NCBI RefSeq assembly: GCF_002204795.1 | Contig: NZ_NIXO01000001.1 | Location: 388,836 to 452,835, forward strand | DNA: 64,000 bases | Origin: Pseudomonas sp. K2I15 | GTDB lineage: Bacteria; Pseudomonadota; Gammaproteobacteria; Pseudomonadales; Pseudomonadaceae | Direction: 5' to 3' | Shown: positions 37,677-47,145 of the stretch, piece after piece | How the letters are laid out: every line of letters begins with the position of its first letter | Position numbering within the stretch: the stretch's first letter is position 1 | Notes under the pieces: model-generated | Told to the model about the DNA's origin: nothing | What the model saw: only the letters and a program-made list of their open reading frames with translations | The model's database searches: none | Position numbers and translations under genes: made by a program

Positions 37677-38459
37677 ATGGAGTTTGTGCTGTATTTGCTG
37701 CTGGGTTCCTGTGCGGGCATGCTCGCCGGGCTGTTTGGCGTGGGCGGCGGGATCATTATTGTCCCGGTGCTGGTGTTCAGTTTCACCTTGCAGGGCTTCG
37801 ATCCCTCGGTGCTGACCCATCTCGCTGTCGGTACGTCCCTGGCGTCTATTATCTTCACCTCGGTGAATGCGGTGCGCGAGCATCACCGGCGGGGCGCAGT
37901 GCGCTGGCCGATCTTCGTGTGGATGGCCGTGGGCATCCTGATGGGCGCAGGCGTTGGCGCGCTGACCGCCGAGGCGATCTCCGGGCCGCATTTGCAGAAG
38001 ATCATCGGCGTGTTCGCCCTGGTGATCGCCGTGCAGATGACCTTGGAACTCAAGCCCAAGGCCAGCCGCCAGGTGCCGGGCAAGCTCGGCCTGACCTTGG
38101 CGGGTGGGGTGATTGGCTGGTCTTCGGCGATTTTCGGCACGGGCGGCGGTTCGTTGACCGTGCCGTTCCTGACCTGGCGCAGCGTGCCGATGCAACAGGC
38201 GGTGGCCACCTCGTCGGCCTGCGGCTTGCCGATCGCCCTGGCCAGTGCGTTAAGTTTCATGATTTTGGGCTGGCATGATCCGCTGCTGCCCGATCATAGT
38301 CTCGGCTTTGTGTATTTGCCGGCGCTGCTGGGCATTGCCCTGACCAGCATGGTGGCGGCCCGTTTCGGCGCGCGCCTGGCGCATCGGTTGTCGCCGCGCT
38401 TGCTCAAGCGGCTGTTCGCCGGGCTGCTGTTTTGTGTAGGGCTGAATTTTTTGCTGTAA
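37677..38459 (+). CDS. TauE/SafE family membrane permease
   Basis: A 260-residue inner-membrane protein with about eight helices. The two half repeats start LLLGSCAGMLAGLFGVGGG and LAGGVIGWSSAIFGTGGGS, each with the family glycine motif G-x-F-G-x-GGG. Members export sulfite, sulfoacetate or related anions; the substrate is not evident here. The ATG at 37677 follows a GGGGG run. It lies upstream of lgt with a 66-bp gap, an arrangement common in Pseudomonas. Confidence 0.88.
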   Translation: MEFVLYLLLGSCAGMLAGLFGVGGGIIIVPVLVFSFTLQGFDPSVLTHLAVGTSLASIIFTSVNAVREHHRRGAVRWPIFVWMAVGILMGAGVGALTAEAISGPHLQKIIGVFALVIAVQMTLELKPKASRQVPGKLGLTLAGGVIGWSSAIFGTGGGSLTVPFLTWRSVPMQQAVATSSACGLPIALASALSFMILGWHDPLLPDHSLGFVYLPALLGIALTSMVAARFGARLAHRLSPRLLKRLFAGLLFCVGLNFLL

Positions 38460-38525
38460 CGCAGGCTTAATCGCGCACCGGCATGGTCCGATGCGCCAAG
38501 ACTATTGATTTAACGAGGAGTCGCA

Positions 38526-39338
38526 ATGCTGCCTTACCCGCAGATCAACCCGGTGGCCGTGGCCATCGGTCCGCTGCAAATCCACTGGTACGGGTTGATG
38601 TACCTGATCGGCATCGGCGGTGCCTGGTTGCTGGCTTCCCGGCGCCTGAACCGTTTTGACCCGACCTGGACCAAGGAGAAACTCTCCGACATGGTGTTCT
38701 GGATGTCGATGGGGGTAATCGTCGGCGGACGCCTGGGGTATGTGCTGTTCTACGACCTGCCAGCCTACATCGCCAACCCGACGCTGATCTTCGAGGTGTG
38801 GAAGGGCGGCATGGCGTTCCACGGTGGATTTGTGGGCGTGATGATCGCCGCCTGGTGGTTTGGCCGGCGTAACGGCAAGTCGTTCTTCCAGTTGATGGAC
38901 TTCGTCGCACCGTTCGTGCCGATTGGCCTGGGCGCCGGGCGCATCGGTAACTTCATCAACGCCGAGTTGTGGGGCAAGCCAAGTGACGTGCCGTGGGCCA
39001 TGGTGTTCCCGCCGTTCAGCGACCCGGCGCAATTGCCGCGCCACCCGTCGCAGCTGTACCAGTTCGCCCTGGAAGGCGTGGCACTGTTCCTGATCCTCTA
39101 CCTCTTCTCGCGCAAGCCACGCCCCACCATGGCGGTTTCGGGCATGTTCGCGTTGTTCTACGGGATCTTCCGCTTTATCGTCGAGTTCGTGCGCGTGCCG
39201 GATGCACAGCTGGGCTACCTCGCGTGGGGCTGGTTGACCATGGGTCAGATTCTCAGCCTGCCGATGATCATCGCCGGCCTGGGCCTGCTGTGGTGGGCTT
39301 ACAATCGCCCGCAAGGCATCAAGAACACCGCGCTTTAA
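38526..39338 (+). CDS. lgt: Prolipoprotein diacylglyceryl transferase
   Basis: A 270-residue inner-membrane enzyme that adds diacylglycerol to the lipobox Cys of lipoprotein precursors. Visible motifs are [11 protein letters not shown], the catalytic-His segment [11 protein letters not shown], the signature [20 protein letters not shown] and [19 protein letters not shown] precedes the ATG closely. It is followed 51 bp later by thyA, the same order as in E. coli. Confidence 0.95.
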   Translation: MLPYPQINPVAVAIGPLQIHWYGLMYLIGIGGAWLLASRRLNRFDPTWTKEKLSDMVFWMSMGVIVGGRLGYVLFYDLPAYIANPTLIFEVWKGGMAFHGGFVGVMIAAWWFGRRNGKSFFQLMDFVAPFVPIGLGAGRIGNFINAELWGKPSDVPWAMVFPPFSDPAQLPRHPSQLYQFALEGVALFLILYLFSRKPRPTMAVSGMFALFYGIFRFIVEFVRVPDAQLGYLAWGWLTMGQILSLPMIIAGLGLLWWAYNRPQGIKNTAL

Positions 39339-39389
39339 ATTCGAATGCCGGGGCCCGAGGGTCCCGGCTTCAACGATACAGGTATACAC

Positions 39390-40223
39390 ATGAAGCAATA
39401 TCTCGAACTACTGAACGATGTCGTGACCAATGGACTGACCAAGGGCGATCGCACCGGCACCGGCACCAAGGCCGTGTTTGCCCGTCAGTTTCGGCATAGC
39501 TTGGCCGACGGCTTTCCGCTGCTGACCACCAAGAAGCTTCACTTCAAAAGCATCGCCAACGAATTGATCTGGATGTTGAGCGGCAACACCAACATCAAGT
39601 GGCTGAATGAAAACGGCGTAAAGATCTGGGACGAATGGGCCACCGAAGAAGGTGACCTGGGCCCGGTGTACGGCGAGCAGTGGACCGCCTGGCCGACCAA
39701 GGACGGCGGCAAGATCAACCAGATCGACTACATGGTCGAGACGCTGAAGACCAACCCCAACAGCCGTCGCATCCTGTTCCACGGCTGGAACGTCGAGTAC
39801 CTGCCGGACGAGACCAAAAGCCCGCAGCAAAACGCCCGCGACGGCAAGCAAGCCCTGCCGCCGTGCCACCTGCTGTACCAGGCTTTTGTGCATGACGGTC
39901 ATCTGTCGATGCAGTTGTACATCCGCAGCTCCGACGTATTCCTCGGCCTGCCGTACAACACCGCAGCCCTGGCGCTGCTGACCCATATGCTGGCCCAGCA
40001 ATGCGATCTGATCCCTCACGAAATCATCGTGACCACTGGCGACACTCACGCCTATAGCAACCACATGGAGCAGATCCAGACCCAACTGGCCCGCACTCCA
40101 AAAGCCTTGCCGAAGCTGGTGATCAAGCGCAAACCCGAGTCGATCTACGATTACAAATTCGAAGACTTTGAAATCGTGGGCTACGACGCCGACCCGAGCA
40201 TCAAGGCTGACGTAGCCATCTAA
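39390..40223 (+). CDS. thyA: Thymidylate synthase
   Basis: A 277-residue enzyme making dTMP from dUMP with methylene-tetrahydrofolate. The catalytic Cys lies in [11 protein letters not shown], and the dUMP-binding signature includes [16 protein letters not shown] and [13 protein letters not shown] 39390 gives the conserved [12 protein letters not shown]; an in-frame ATG at 39345 adds a low-complexity extension. It matches the standard 264-280 residue bacterial type, and folA (52808) supplies its folate recycling step. Confidence 0.95.
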   Translation: MKQYLELLNDVVTNGLTKGDRTGTGTKAVFARQFRHSLADGFPLLTTKKLHFKSIANELIWMLSGNTNIKWLNENGVKIWDEWATEEGDLGPVYGEQWTAWPTKDGGKINQIDYMVETLKTNPNSRRILFHGWNVEYLPDETKSPQQNARDGKQALPPCHLLYQAFVHDGHLSMQLYIRSSDVFLGLPYNTAALALLTHMLAQQCDLIPHEIIVTTGDTHAYSNHMEQIQTQLARTPKALPKLVIKRKPESIYDYKFEDFEIVGYDADPSIKADVAI

Positions 40224-40238
40224 AGGCGGTCTCGGTCC

Positions 40239-40333
40239 AAATGTGGGAGCGGGCTTGCTCGCGAATACGGTGTATCAGAAACACATTCAGTGACTGACAC
40301 TCCGCTTTCGCGAGCAAGCCCGCTCCCACATTT
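40239..40333. repeat. Type-1 REP inverted pair with a T run
   Basis: AAATGTGGGAGCGGGCTTGC and the complement ending CCCGCTCCCACA, then eight T (40331-40338). The stem followed by a U-tract could also work as the thyA terminator. It lies between the convergent thyA and cadR. Confidence 0.9.
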
Positions 40334-40348
40334 TTTTTGTGTACACAA

Positions 40349-40798
40349 TTAATGGCCGTGGCTTCTGCCTACATGTGAGGGCTCAGCCTCGCTGGCCGCG
40401 ACACTCCCGCTGATTTCCAGCCGCTGCAAAATCCCGCACTGATCCAGATCCGTCCCGCCGCCACAGCGTTGGCGCAGGTCGAGCAACTGTTCCTGCAACG
40501 CCAGCAACCCGTCGATCCGCGCCTTGACGTGGTGGATATGCTCGTCGATCAACGCATTCACGCTTTCGCACTGGTCCTGAGGGCTGTCCCGCAGGCCCAG
40601 CAGGCTGCGAATCTCCTCAAGGGTCATGTCCAAACTGCGGCAGTTGCGGATAAACACCAGCCGTTCGGTGTGCGCCTGGGTGTACAGGCGGTAATTACCG
40701 TCACTGCGCGCAGGCGGCGGCAGCAGGCCTTCCTTCTCGTAATAACGGATGGTTTCCACCTGGCAATCCGTCAATTTTGCCAATTCGCCGATCTTCAT
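40349..40798 (-). CDS. cadR: MerR-family cadmium-responsive regulator CadR
   Basis: A 149-residue MerR regulator. The N-terminal winged HTH reads MKIGELAKLTDCQVETIRYY, a long dimerisation helix follows, and metal cysteines occur at VFIRNCRSLDM (near 57), in CESVNAL and in the C-terminal LDQCGI. A His-rich tail (SHVGRSHGH) is typical of Pseudomonas CadR. The ATG at 40798 excludes a 20-residue non-conserved extension. It is divergent from cadA with a shared operator between them. Confidence 0.93.
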   Translation of the reverse strand: MKIGELAKLTDCQVETIRYYEKEGLLPPPARSDGNYRLYTQAHTERLVFIRNCRSLDMTLEEIRSLLGLRDSPQDQCESVNALIDEHIHHVKARIDGLLALQEQLLDLRQRCGGGTDLDQCGILQRLEISGSVAASEAEPSHVGRSHGH

Positions 40799-40821
40799 CG
40801 CAGCAATCTCCAAAAGGGTGC

Positions 40822-40852
40822 TTGACCCTATAGTGGCTACAGGGTCTTTACT
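40822..40852 (+). promoter_or_regulatory. CadR operator within a 19-bp-spaced cadA promoter
   Basis: TTGACC (-35, 40822-40827) and TTTACT (-10, 40847-40852) are 19 bp apart, the over-long spacing of MerR-type promoters. Between them sits the dyad ACCCTATAG-TGG-CTACAGGGT (40825-40845). CadR would untwist this DNA on binding cadmium. Confidence 0.88.
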
Positions 40853-40883
40853 TGGCAACAGGCACCTTTACGGACGCGACAGA

Positions 40884-43154
40884 ATGAGCGATTCCATCCA
40901 CACCCCGCATAAGCACGACCATGATCATGACCACGCGCACGATCACGGCCCCAAGCTCAAACCTGTGCAGAAGCACGACCATGGCAGCCATGGCGATTCC
41001 TGCTGTTCCAGCAAGGCCGCGCCTGCACTGGTGAAGCTGACTGAAGCCCCGACAGCGGGCTCGCGGCTGAGCACCTTCCGCATCGAAGCCATGGACTGCC
41101 CCACCGAGCAAACGCTGATCCAGAACAAACTGGGCAAGCTCGCCGGTGTGCAGCAACTGGAGTTCAACCTGATCAACCGCATCCTCGGCGTCACTCATGA
41201 CTTGCCGAGCACTGCGCCGATCATCGAGGCCATCAAGTCTTTGGGCATGCAGGCCGATCCTGTCGAAGAAGGTGTAGCCCCGGCCGAGCCACCCGCGAAG
41301 AAACACTGGTGGCCGCTGGCCGTGTCCGGCGTCGGCGCGTTGGGCGCTGAAGTACTGCACTTCACCAACGCCGCACCAACGTGGGTGATTGCCCTGGTCG
41401 CGCTGATCTCGATCTTCAGCGGCGGCCTCACCACCTACAAAAAGGGCTGGATCGCCCTGAAAAACCTCAACTTGAACATCAACGCCCTGATGAGCATCGC
41501 CGTGACCGGTGCGATCCTGATCGGCCAGTGGCCCGAAGCCGCGATGGTGATGTTCCTGTTTACCGTGGCCGAACTGATCGAAGCCAAGTCCCTCGACCGC
41601 GCACGTAACGCCATCAGTGGCTTGATGCAGATGACCCCGGAACAGGCCACGGTCCGTCAGGCCGACGGCACTTGGGCTGAACAGGAGGTCAAAGTCATCG
41701 AACTCGGCGCTATCGTGCGGGTTCGTCCCGGCGAGCGCATTGGCCTGGACGGTGAAGTTACCTCCGGCCAGTCCACCATCGACCAAGCGCCGATTACCGG
41801 TGAAAGTCTGCCGATTGAAAAAACCGTGGGCGACAAAGTCTTCGCCGGCACCATCAACCAGGCCGGCTCCCTGGAATACAAGGTCACCGCAGCCGCCAAC
41901 AACTCCACCCTGGCGCGGATCATCCACGCCGTGGAACAGGCCCAGGGCGCCCGCGCGCCAACCCAGCGTTTTGTCGACACCTTCGCCAAGGTCTACACCC
42001 CGGCGGTGTTCATCTTTGCCTTGGGCGTGGCGCTGATTCCGCCGCTGTTCATGGGGGGCGTCTGGTTCGAATGGGTTTACCGGGCGCTGGTATTGCTGGT
42101 CGTCGCCTGCCCGTGTGCGCTGGTGATTTCCACCCCGGTGACCATCGTCAGCGGCCTGGCCGCTGCGGCGCGCAAAGGTATTCTGATCAAGGGCGGCGTG
42201 TACCTGGAGGGCGGTTACAAGCTCGACTACCTGGCCCTCGACAAGACTGGCACCATCACTCACGGCAAACCGGTGCAAACCGATTACCTGGCGTTGTTCC
42301 CGAACATGGAAGACAGCGCACCGGCCTTGGCTGCTAGCCTGGCAGGGCGTTCCGATCACCCGGTGTCCCTGGCGATCGCCAATGCGGCGGTGGATAAAAA
42401 CCTCACCGCGCACACTGTGGATAACTTCGAAGCCCTGACCGGTCGCGGCGTACGTGGCGAGATCAATGGCGAGGTCTATTACCTGGGCAACCATCGCCTG
42501 GTGGAAGAACTGAACCTGTGCTCGCCGGCCCTCGAAGAAAAACTCTTCGCCCTGGAAAAACAAGGTAAGTCCGTGGTCCTGCTGCTGGACAAGTCCGGCC
42601 CGCTGGCGCTGTTCGCCGTGGCTGACACCGTGAAAGACACCAGCCGCGAAGCCATCCAGCAGTTACATGAGCTTGGCATCAAGACCCTGATGCTCACCGG
42701 CGACAACACCCACACCGCCAAGGCGATTGCCGCTCAGGTCGGCATCGACCAGGCTCAGGGCGACCTGTTGCCCACCGACAAACTGCAAGCCATCGAAGCC
42801 CTCTACGCCAAGGGCCACCGCGTCGGCATGGTCGGCGACGGCATCAACGACGCCCCGGCGCTGGCCCGTTCCGAGATCGGTTTTGCCATGGCCGCCGCCG
42901 GTACCGACACCGCCATCGAGACCGCCGACGTGGCCTTGATGGACGACGACCTGCGCAAGATTCCGGCATTCATTCGGCTGTCGCGGCAAACGTCGAGTAT
43001 CCTCAAGCAGAACATCGCCCTGGCCCTGGTGATCAAGGCGATCTTCCTGGCGGTGACCTTCCTGGGGATGGCCACCATGTGGATGGCGGTGTTCGCCGAC
43101 ATGGGCGTGAGCCTGCTGGTGGTGTTCAATGGTCTGCGCCTGTTGCGCAAATAG
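40884..43154 (+). CDS. cadA: Cadmium/zinc/lead-exporting P1B-type ATPase
   Basis: A 756-residue efflux pump. The first 45 residues are a His-rich metal-binding tail (HTPHKHDHDHDHAHDHG) ending GDSCCSS. A heavy-metal domain has a DCPTE motif (EAMDCPTEQTL) in place of CxxC. The transmembrane metal site is CPC in VACPCALVIS, the phosphorylated Asp is in DKTGTITHGK, and TGDN and GDGINDAPAL follow. ATG 40884 starts MSDSIHTPHK. Repression and activation are through CadR at the shared operator. Confidence 0.94.
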   Translation: MSDSIHTPHKHDHDHDHAHDHGPKLKPVQKHDHGSHGDSCCSSKAAPALVKLTEAPTAGSRLSTFRIEAMDCPTEQTLIQNKLGKLAGVQQLEFNLINRILGVTHDLPSTAPIIEAIKSLGMQADPVEEGVAPAEPPAKKHWWPLAVSGVGALGAEVLHFTNAAPTWVIALVALISIFSGGLTTYKKGWIALKNLNLNINALMSIAVTGAILIGQWPEAAMVMFLFTVAELIEAKSLDRARNAISGLMQMTPEQATVRQADGTWAEQEVKVIELGAIVRVRPGERIGLDGEVTSGQSTIDQAPITGESLPIEKTVGDKVFAGTINQAGSLEYKVTAAANNSTLARIIHAVEQAQGARAPTQRFVDTFAKVYTPAVFIFALGVALIPPLFMGGVWFEWVYRALVLLVVACPCALVISTPVTIVSGLAAAARKGILIKGGVYLEGGYKLDYLALDKTGTITHGKPVQTDYLALFPNMEDSAPALAASLAGRSDHPVSLAIANAAVDKNLTAHTVDNFEALTGRGVRGEINGEVYYLGNHRLVEELNLCSPALEEKLFALEKQGKSVVLLLDKSGPLALFAVADTVKDTSREAIQQLHELGIKTLMLTGDNTHTAKAIAAQVGIDQAQGDLLPTDKLQAIEALYAKGHRVGMVGDGINDAPALARSEIGFAMAAAGTDTAIETADVALMDDDLRKIPAFIRLSRQTSSILKQNIALALVIKAIFLAVTFLGMATMWMAVFADMGVSLLVVFNGLRLLRK

Positions 43155-43170
43155 TCGATGAGAGGGTGGT

Positions 43171-44037
43171 GTGCTGAGTGCCGAGCTGAAGGCTTTTTAC
43201 ATGGTCGCCCGCCTGGGCAGCATTACCCAGGCGGCGAAAAAGCTCGGGCTGAGCCAGCCCACGGTGACCACCCAGATTCGTCACCTGGAAAGCCAGTACT
43301 CGGTTGAGTTGTTCTACCGAGGCGGGCGCCGCCTGACCGTCAGCGACGAAGGCGCGCGGCTGTTGCCGATGGTCAAGGCGCTGCTGCAGCAGGAAGCGGA
43401 TATCGAGTTTTTCCTGCGCAACAGTGGCCAGGTGCAAGGTGCTTTAAGGATTGCCGCGACGGCACCGTATTACATCCTCGACCTGGTCAAAGCCTTCCGT
43501 GAGCGTCTGCCGCAGGTTGAGGTTTCGGTCGAAATCGGCAATTCCCAGCAGGTGCTGGAGGCGCTGGATGAATACCGCGTCGACGTTGCCGCCTCATCCC
43601 AACTGCTTGAAGACCCGCGCTTGATTCGCCGGGTGCTGGGCATGGACCCGCTGGTGCTGGCGGTGCATCGCAATCATCCGTTGGCAGTCCTCGACCATGT
43701 GCCACTGACCGCGCTGGCCGGGCACACCTTGCTGATGCGCGAGCCGGGTTCCACTACCCGACGGTTGACCGAAGAAATGTTGCAGGGCGCAGGCGTGAGT
43801 TACGGACCGCTGCTGGAGATCGGCAGCCGGGAGTCGATCCGTGAGGCGGTGTTGCGCAACATCGGTATCAGCATCATCGCCCGCCAGGAAGTGCCTCATG
43901 ACCCGCAGCTGCGTGTGTTGAGCATCGAGAATGCGCCCCAGATTCCCGAGTATTTGTACTGCCTCAAGGAGCGAAAGGGCGCCCGGTTGCCAGCGGCGTT
44001 TCTGGGGTTGGCGCAGGAAATGTCCCCGGCAGGCTAA
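43171..44037 (+). CDS. LysR-family regulator, likely of phosphonate catabolism
   Basis: A 288-residue LTTR beginning with GTG. The HTH covers LKAFYMVARLGSITQAAKKL and SQPTVTTQIRHLE; the co-inducer domain from about residue 90 begins LRIAATAPYYILDLVKAF. It resembles the LysR group associated with aminoethylphosphonate loci (TIGR03339 type). It lies 16 bp after cadA but is more likely tied to the 2-AEP transporter genes that follow in the same direction. Confidence 0.8.
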   Translation: MLSAELKAFYMVARLGSITQAAKKLGLSQPTVTTQIRHLESQYSVELFYRGGRRLTVSDEGARLLPMVKALLQQEADIEFFLRNSGQVQGALRIAATAPYYILDLVKAFRERLPQVEVSVEIGNSQQVLEALDEYRVDVAASSQLLEDPRLIRRVLGMDPLVLAVHRNHPLAVLDHVPLTALAGHTLLMREPGSTTRRLTEEMLQGAGVSYGPLLEIGSRESIREAVLRNIGISIIARQEVPHDPQLRVLSIENAPQIPEYLYCLKERKGARLPAAFLGLAQEMSPAG

Positions 44038-44061
44038 CTTGCTTCTCTGCCGAGCGGGCCT

Positions 44062-44197
44062 TTGTGGCGAGGGGGCTTGTCCCCCGTTGGGCTGCGAAGC
44101 AACCCCAATAAGGTCACCGCATTTCCCCTGGCAGATCGCGCCAGCAGGTTTTAGGACTGCTGCGCAGCCCAACGGGGGACAAGCCCCCTCGCCACAA
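44062..44197. repeat. Type-2 REP-like inverted pair with long loop
   Basis: TTGTGGCGAGGGGGCTTGTC at the left is mirrored by the complement ending GCCCCCTCGCCACAA at the right, with GTTGGGCTGCG / CGCAGCCCAAC as inner arms. The loop of about 60 bp is longer than in the other copies. It fills much of the 294-bp gap before the ABC operon. Confidence 0.85.
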
Positions 44198-44331
44198 GAG
44201 CCAGGCTCCAGATACTGGTCCAGTCCTACCCAAATCCACCAATACCACTATCGCCACGTTTTGCCTTTCTGCCACAAGAGGGACGCATTGCCGCCCTAGG
44301 ATGACCTTCATCAGTTTGATGAGGTGCCTCC

Positions 44332-45396
44332 ATGAACACAGTCCTGACCAACCCCGGCGCACCAATGAAGGTGCGCAGTGTGCAGAAACGCTTCGGCGCG
44401 TTCACCGCGCTGGATAACGTATCCCTGGACGTCGCCGCCGGCGAGCTGGTGTGCCTGCTGGGCCCGTCGGGCTGCGGCAAGACCACCTTGCTGCGTTGCA
44501 TCGCGGGCCTCGAGCGTCAGGACAGCGGCGAGTTGTATCTCGGCGACCGCGACGTTTCCCTGCTGGCACCGCAGGCACGGGACTACGGCATTCTGTTCCA
44601 GTCCTACGCGCTCTTCCCCAACCTCACCGTCGAAGCAAACATCGGCTACGGCCTCACCGGCAGTGGCCGCGATGAAGTGCGCAAGCGCGTCGGGCAGATG
44701 CTCGAACTGGTAGGCCTTGTAGGCAGCGAAAAGAAATACCCCGGCCAACTCTCTGGCGGCCAACAGCAGCGCGTAGCCCTGGCCCGCGCGCTGGCACCGG
44801 CGCCGTCCTTGTTGCTGCTGGACGAGCCCATGTCGGCCCTCGACGCCCGGGTACGCGAGCATCTGTGCACCGAGCTGCGTCAACTGCAACGCCGCCTGGG
44901 CATCACCACCCTGATGGTCACCCACAACCAGGACGAGGCCATGTTGATGGCCGACCGCATTGCCGTGATGAACAACGGCAAGGTCGAGCAGTACGCCACG
45001 CCCCAGGAAATCTACGACCGCCCGGCCACGCCGTTCGTGGCCGAGTTTGTCGGCCAGGGCAACTGGCTTCCGTTCAGCCGCAACAGCGCCAGCCACGCCC
45101 AGGTCGGCGGGATGAATATGCGCCTGGCGGAAAACTCCGGCGCCGCAAAGTCGGGCCGTCTGTTCTGCCGCCCGGAAGCCATCAGCGTCAACCCACCGGT
45201 GCATGAAGAAAACCTGTTCCCGGCCAAGGTCCGCGAGATCACCTTCCTCGGCAACCGCTGCCGCATGAGCTTCGAGCTGGACCAACTGCCTGGCCATCCG
45301 CTGCTGGCCGAGCTGGCCCCGGAAGCCATGCCGCGCCTAGGCGCCCAGGACATCTGGGTCGCGCTGCCCCCGCGCAGCCTGCAGGTGTTTGCCTGA
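44332..45396 (+). CDS. ABC transporter ATP-binding protein, 2-aminoethylphosphonate type
   Basis: A 354-residue importer ATPase. Walker A is GPSGCGKTT, the signature [15 protein letters not shown] and Walker [13 protein letters not shown], with VTHNQDEAM as switch. The C-terminal TOBE-like part starts near residue 245. GAGGTGCCTCC precedes the ATG. It resembles PhnT-like ATPases of 2-AEP uptake loci; the ferric-iron group is related, so the ligand rests mainly on the phosphonate genes downstream. Confidence 0.85.
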   Translation: MNTVLTNPGAPMKVRSVQKRFGAFTALDNVSLDVAAGELVCLLGPSGCGKTTLLRCIAGLERQDSGELYLGDRDVSLLAPQARDYGILFQSYALFPNLTVEANIGYGLTGSGRDEVRKRVGQMLELVGLVGSEKKYPGQLSGGQQQRVALARALAPAPSLLLLDEPMSALDARVREHLCTELRQLQRRLGITTLMVTHNQDEAMLMADRIAVMNNGKVEQYATPQEIYDRPATPFVAEFVGQGNWLPFSRNSASHAQVGGMNMRLAENSGAAKSGRLFCRPEAISVNPPVHEENLFPAKVREITFLGNRCRMSFELDQLPGHPLLAELAPEAMPRLGAQDIWVALPPRSLQVFA

Positions 45397-45397
45397 G

Positions 45398-47122
45398 ATG
45401 GCCGCCGACATGACTCTGCCGATACCCGATAACGTGGCTCGTCAGGTTTCTCGTGCCGAACTCGGCGACCGTATTTTTGTAGTCGGCGGCAAGCTGCTGT
45501 GGCTGTGCCTGTTGGGCATCGCGGTGTTGATGCCGCTGATTGCGATCTTCTGGCGCGGTTTCAGCAGTGAAGCCGGGCAGGGCGGTGGCCTGGTGGCGGC
45601 GCGGGAGTTGGTCACCAGCGATAACTTCCACTGGTTGCTCGGTAACAGCTTGAAGGTTTCCCTCAGCGTGGCGGCCATCGTCGTACCCCTGGCTTACCTG
45701 TTTGCCTACGCCCTGCAACGCACGTTGATTCCGGGCAAGGCGATCTGGCGCGGCATGTCGCTGTTGCCGTTGATGGCGCCGTCGATGCTGCCGGGGATTG
45801 CGCTGGTTTACCTGTTCGGCAATCAGGGCATGTTGCGCGGGTTGCTGTCGGACAACATCTATGGCTTCTGGGGCATTGTCCTCGGCGAAGTGATCTACAC
45901 CTTTCCCCATGCCTTGATGATTCTGTTGTCGGCGCTTTCCCTGGCGGATGCACGCTTGTTCGATGCCGCATCGAGCATGGGCGCCAGCCCGTCCCGGGCG
46001 TTTCGCAGCATCACCTGGCCTGCGACGCGCCAGGCGGTCTTCGCCGCGTTTTGCCTGGTGTTCACCCTGACCATCACTGACTTCGGTGTGCCTGTCGTAG
46101 TCGGCGGCGACTACCAAGTGCTGGCGCTGGAAGCCTACAAGGCGGTGGTCGGCCAGCAACAGTTCGGTCGCGGAGCCTTGATCGGCATGGTTCTGCTGCT
46201 GCCGGCGCTGTTCAGTTTTGGCGTCGATGCCTGGCTGCGCCGTCGTCACGGCGACTCCATGAGCGGCCGCGCCCAAGTGTTCCAGCCGGCACCGTCGAAG
46301 CTGCGGGATGGCTGCTACCTGGCCATCGTCCTGCTGATCTGCGCGATCCTGCTGCTGGTGTTCGGCATGGCGGTCTACTCATCGCTGGTGAAATTCTGGC
46401 CCTATAACCTGTCGTTGTCGCTGGCCCACTACCAGTTCGAGGACACGGCGGGCGGTGGTTGGCTGGCCTATCGCAACAGCATCACCATGGCCCTGTGCAC
46501 CGCGTTGATCGGCAGCGTGCTGATCTTCACCGGCGCCTACCTGATGGAAAAAACCAAGGGCCAGAAGGGCTTGAACCTGGCGTTGCGCATGCTCAGCTTT
46601 GTGCCGATGGCGGTGCCGGGGTTGGTACTGGGCCTGGGCTACGTGTTCTTTTTCAACCTCAACGGCAACCCGCTGCATGTGCTCTACGGCACCATGACGC
46701 TGCTGGTTGTGTGCACCATTGCTCACTATTTGACCACTGCGCAAATGACCGCCACCACGGCCCTGCGCCAGCTGGACGCCGAGTTCGAAGCCGCTGCGTT
46801 GTCCCTCAAGGCGCCGCTGTATCGCCATTACCTGAGGGTCACCGTGCCGATCTGCCTGCCGGCGTTGCTGGACATCGTGCGCTACCTGTTCGTCTCGGCG
46901 ATGACCACCGTTTCCGCCGCAATCTTCCTCTACAGCCCCGACACCATCCTCGCCGCCGTCGCTGTGCTGAACATGGACGACGCCGGCAACGTCGGCGGCG
47001 CGGCGGCCATGTCGACCCTGATTCTGTTCACCTCGGCGGGCGTGTCCTTGCTGCTGGCGTGGGCCTCACGCGGCTTGTTGCGCCGCTCCCAGGCCTGGCG
47101 CCAAACCGCGCCCGGCCAATAA
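45398..47122 (+). CDS. ABC transporter permease, fused dimer, 2-aminoethylphosphonate type
   Basis: A 574-residue inner-membrane protein formed of two permease halves, each with about six helices and an EAA loop (FDAASSMGASPSRAFRSI and FEAAALSLKAPLYRHYLRV). A single chain therefore forms the whole channel, as in the PhnU-like 2-AEP and ferric FbpB transporters. The ATG at 45398 lies one base after the ATPase stop codon. Start alternatives at 45389 (TTG) and 45410 (ATG) are less likely. Confidence 0.85.
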   Translation: MAADMTLPIPDNVARQVSRAELGDRIFVVGGKLLWLCLLGIAVLMPLIAIFWRGFSSEAGQGGGLVAARELVTSDNFHWLLGNSLKVSLSVAAIVVPLAYLFAYALQRTLIPGKAIWRGMSLLPLMAPSMLPGIALVYLFGNQGMLRGLLSDNIYGFWGIVLGEVIYTFPHALMILLSALSLADARLFDAASSMGASPSRAFRSITWPATRQAVFAAFCLVFTLTITDFGVPVVVGGDYQVLALEAYKAVVGQQQFGRGALIGMVLLLPALFSFGVDAWLRRRHGDSMSGRAQVFQPAPSKLRDGCYLAIVLLICAILLLVFGMAVYSSLVKFWPYNLSLSLAHYQFEDTAGGGWLAYRNSITMALCTALIGSVLIFTGAYLMEKTKGQKGLNLALRMLSFVPMAVPGLVLGLGYVFFFNLNGNPLHVLYGTMTLLVVCTIAHYLTTAQMTATTALRQLDAEFEAAALSLKAPLYRHYLRVTVPICLPALLDIVRYLFVSAMTTVSAAIFLYSPDTILAAVAVLNMDDAGNVGGAAAMSTLILFTSAGVSLLLAWASRGLLRRSQAWRQTAPGQ

Positions 47123-47145
47123 ATCATCCATAAAGGAACTGCACC

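Noticed and set aside
40848..42563. A 571-codon frame antisense to cadA
   Set aside because: It covers the P-type ATPase gene and its operator, and shows no domain or ribosome site.
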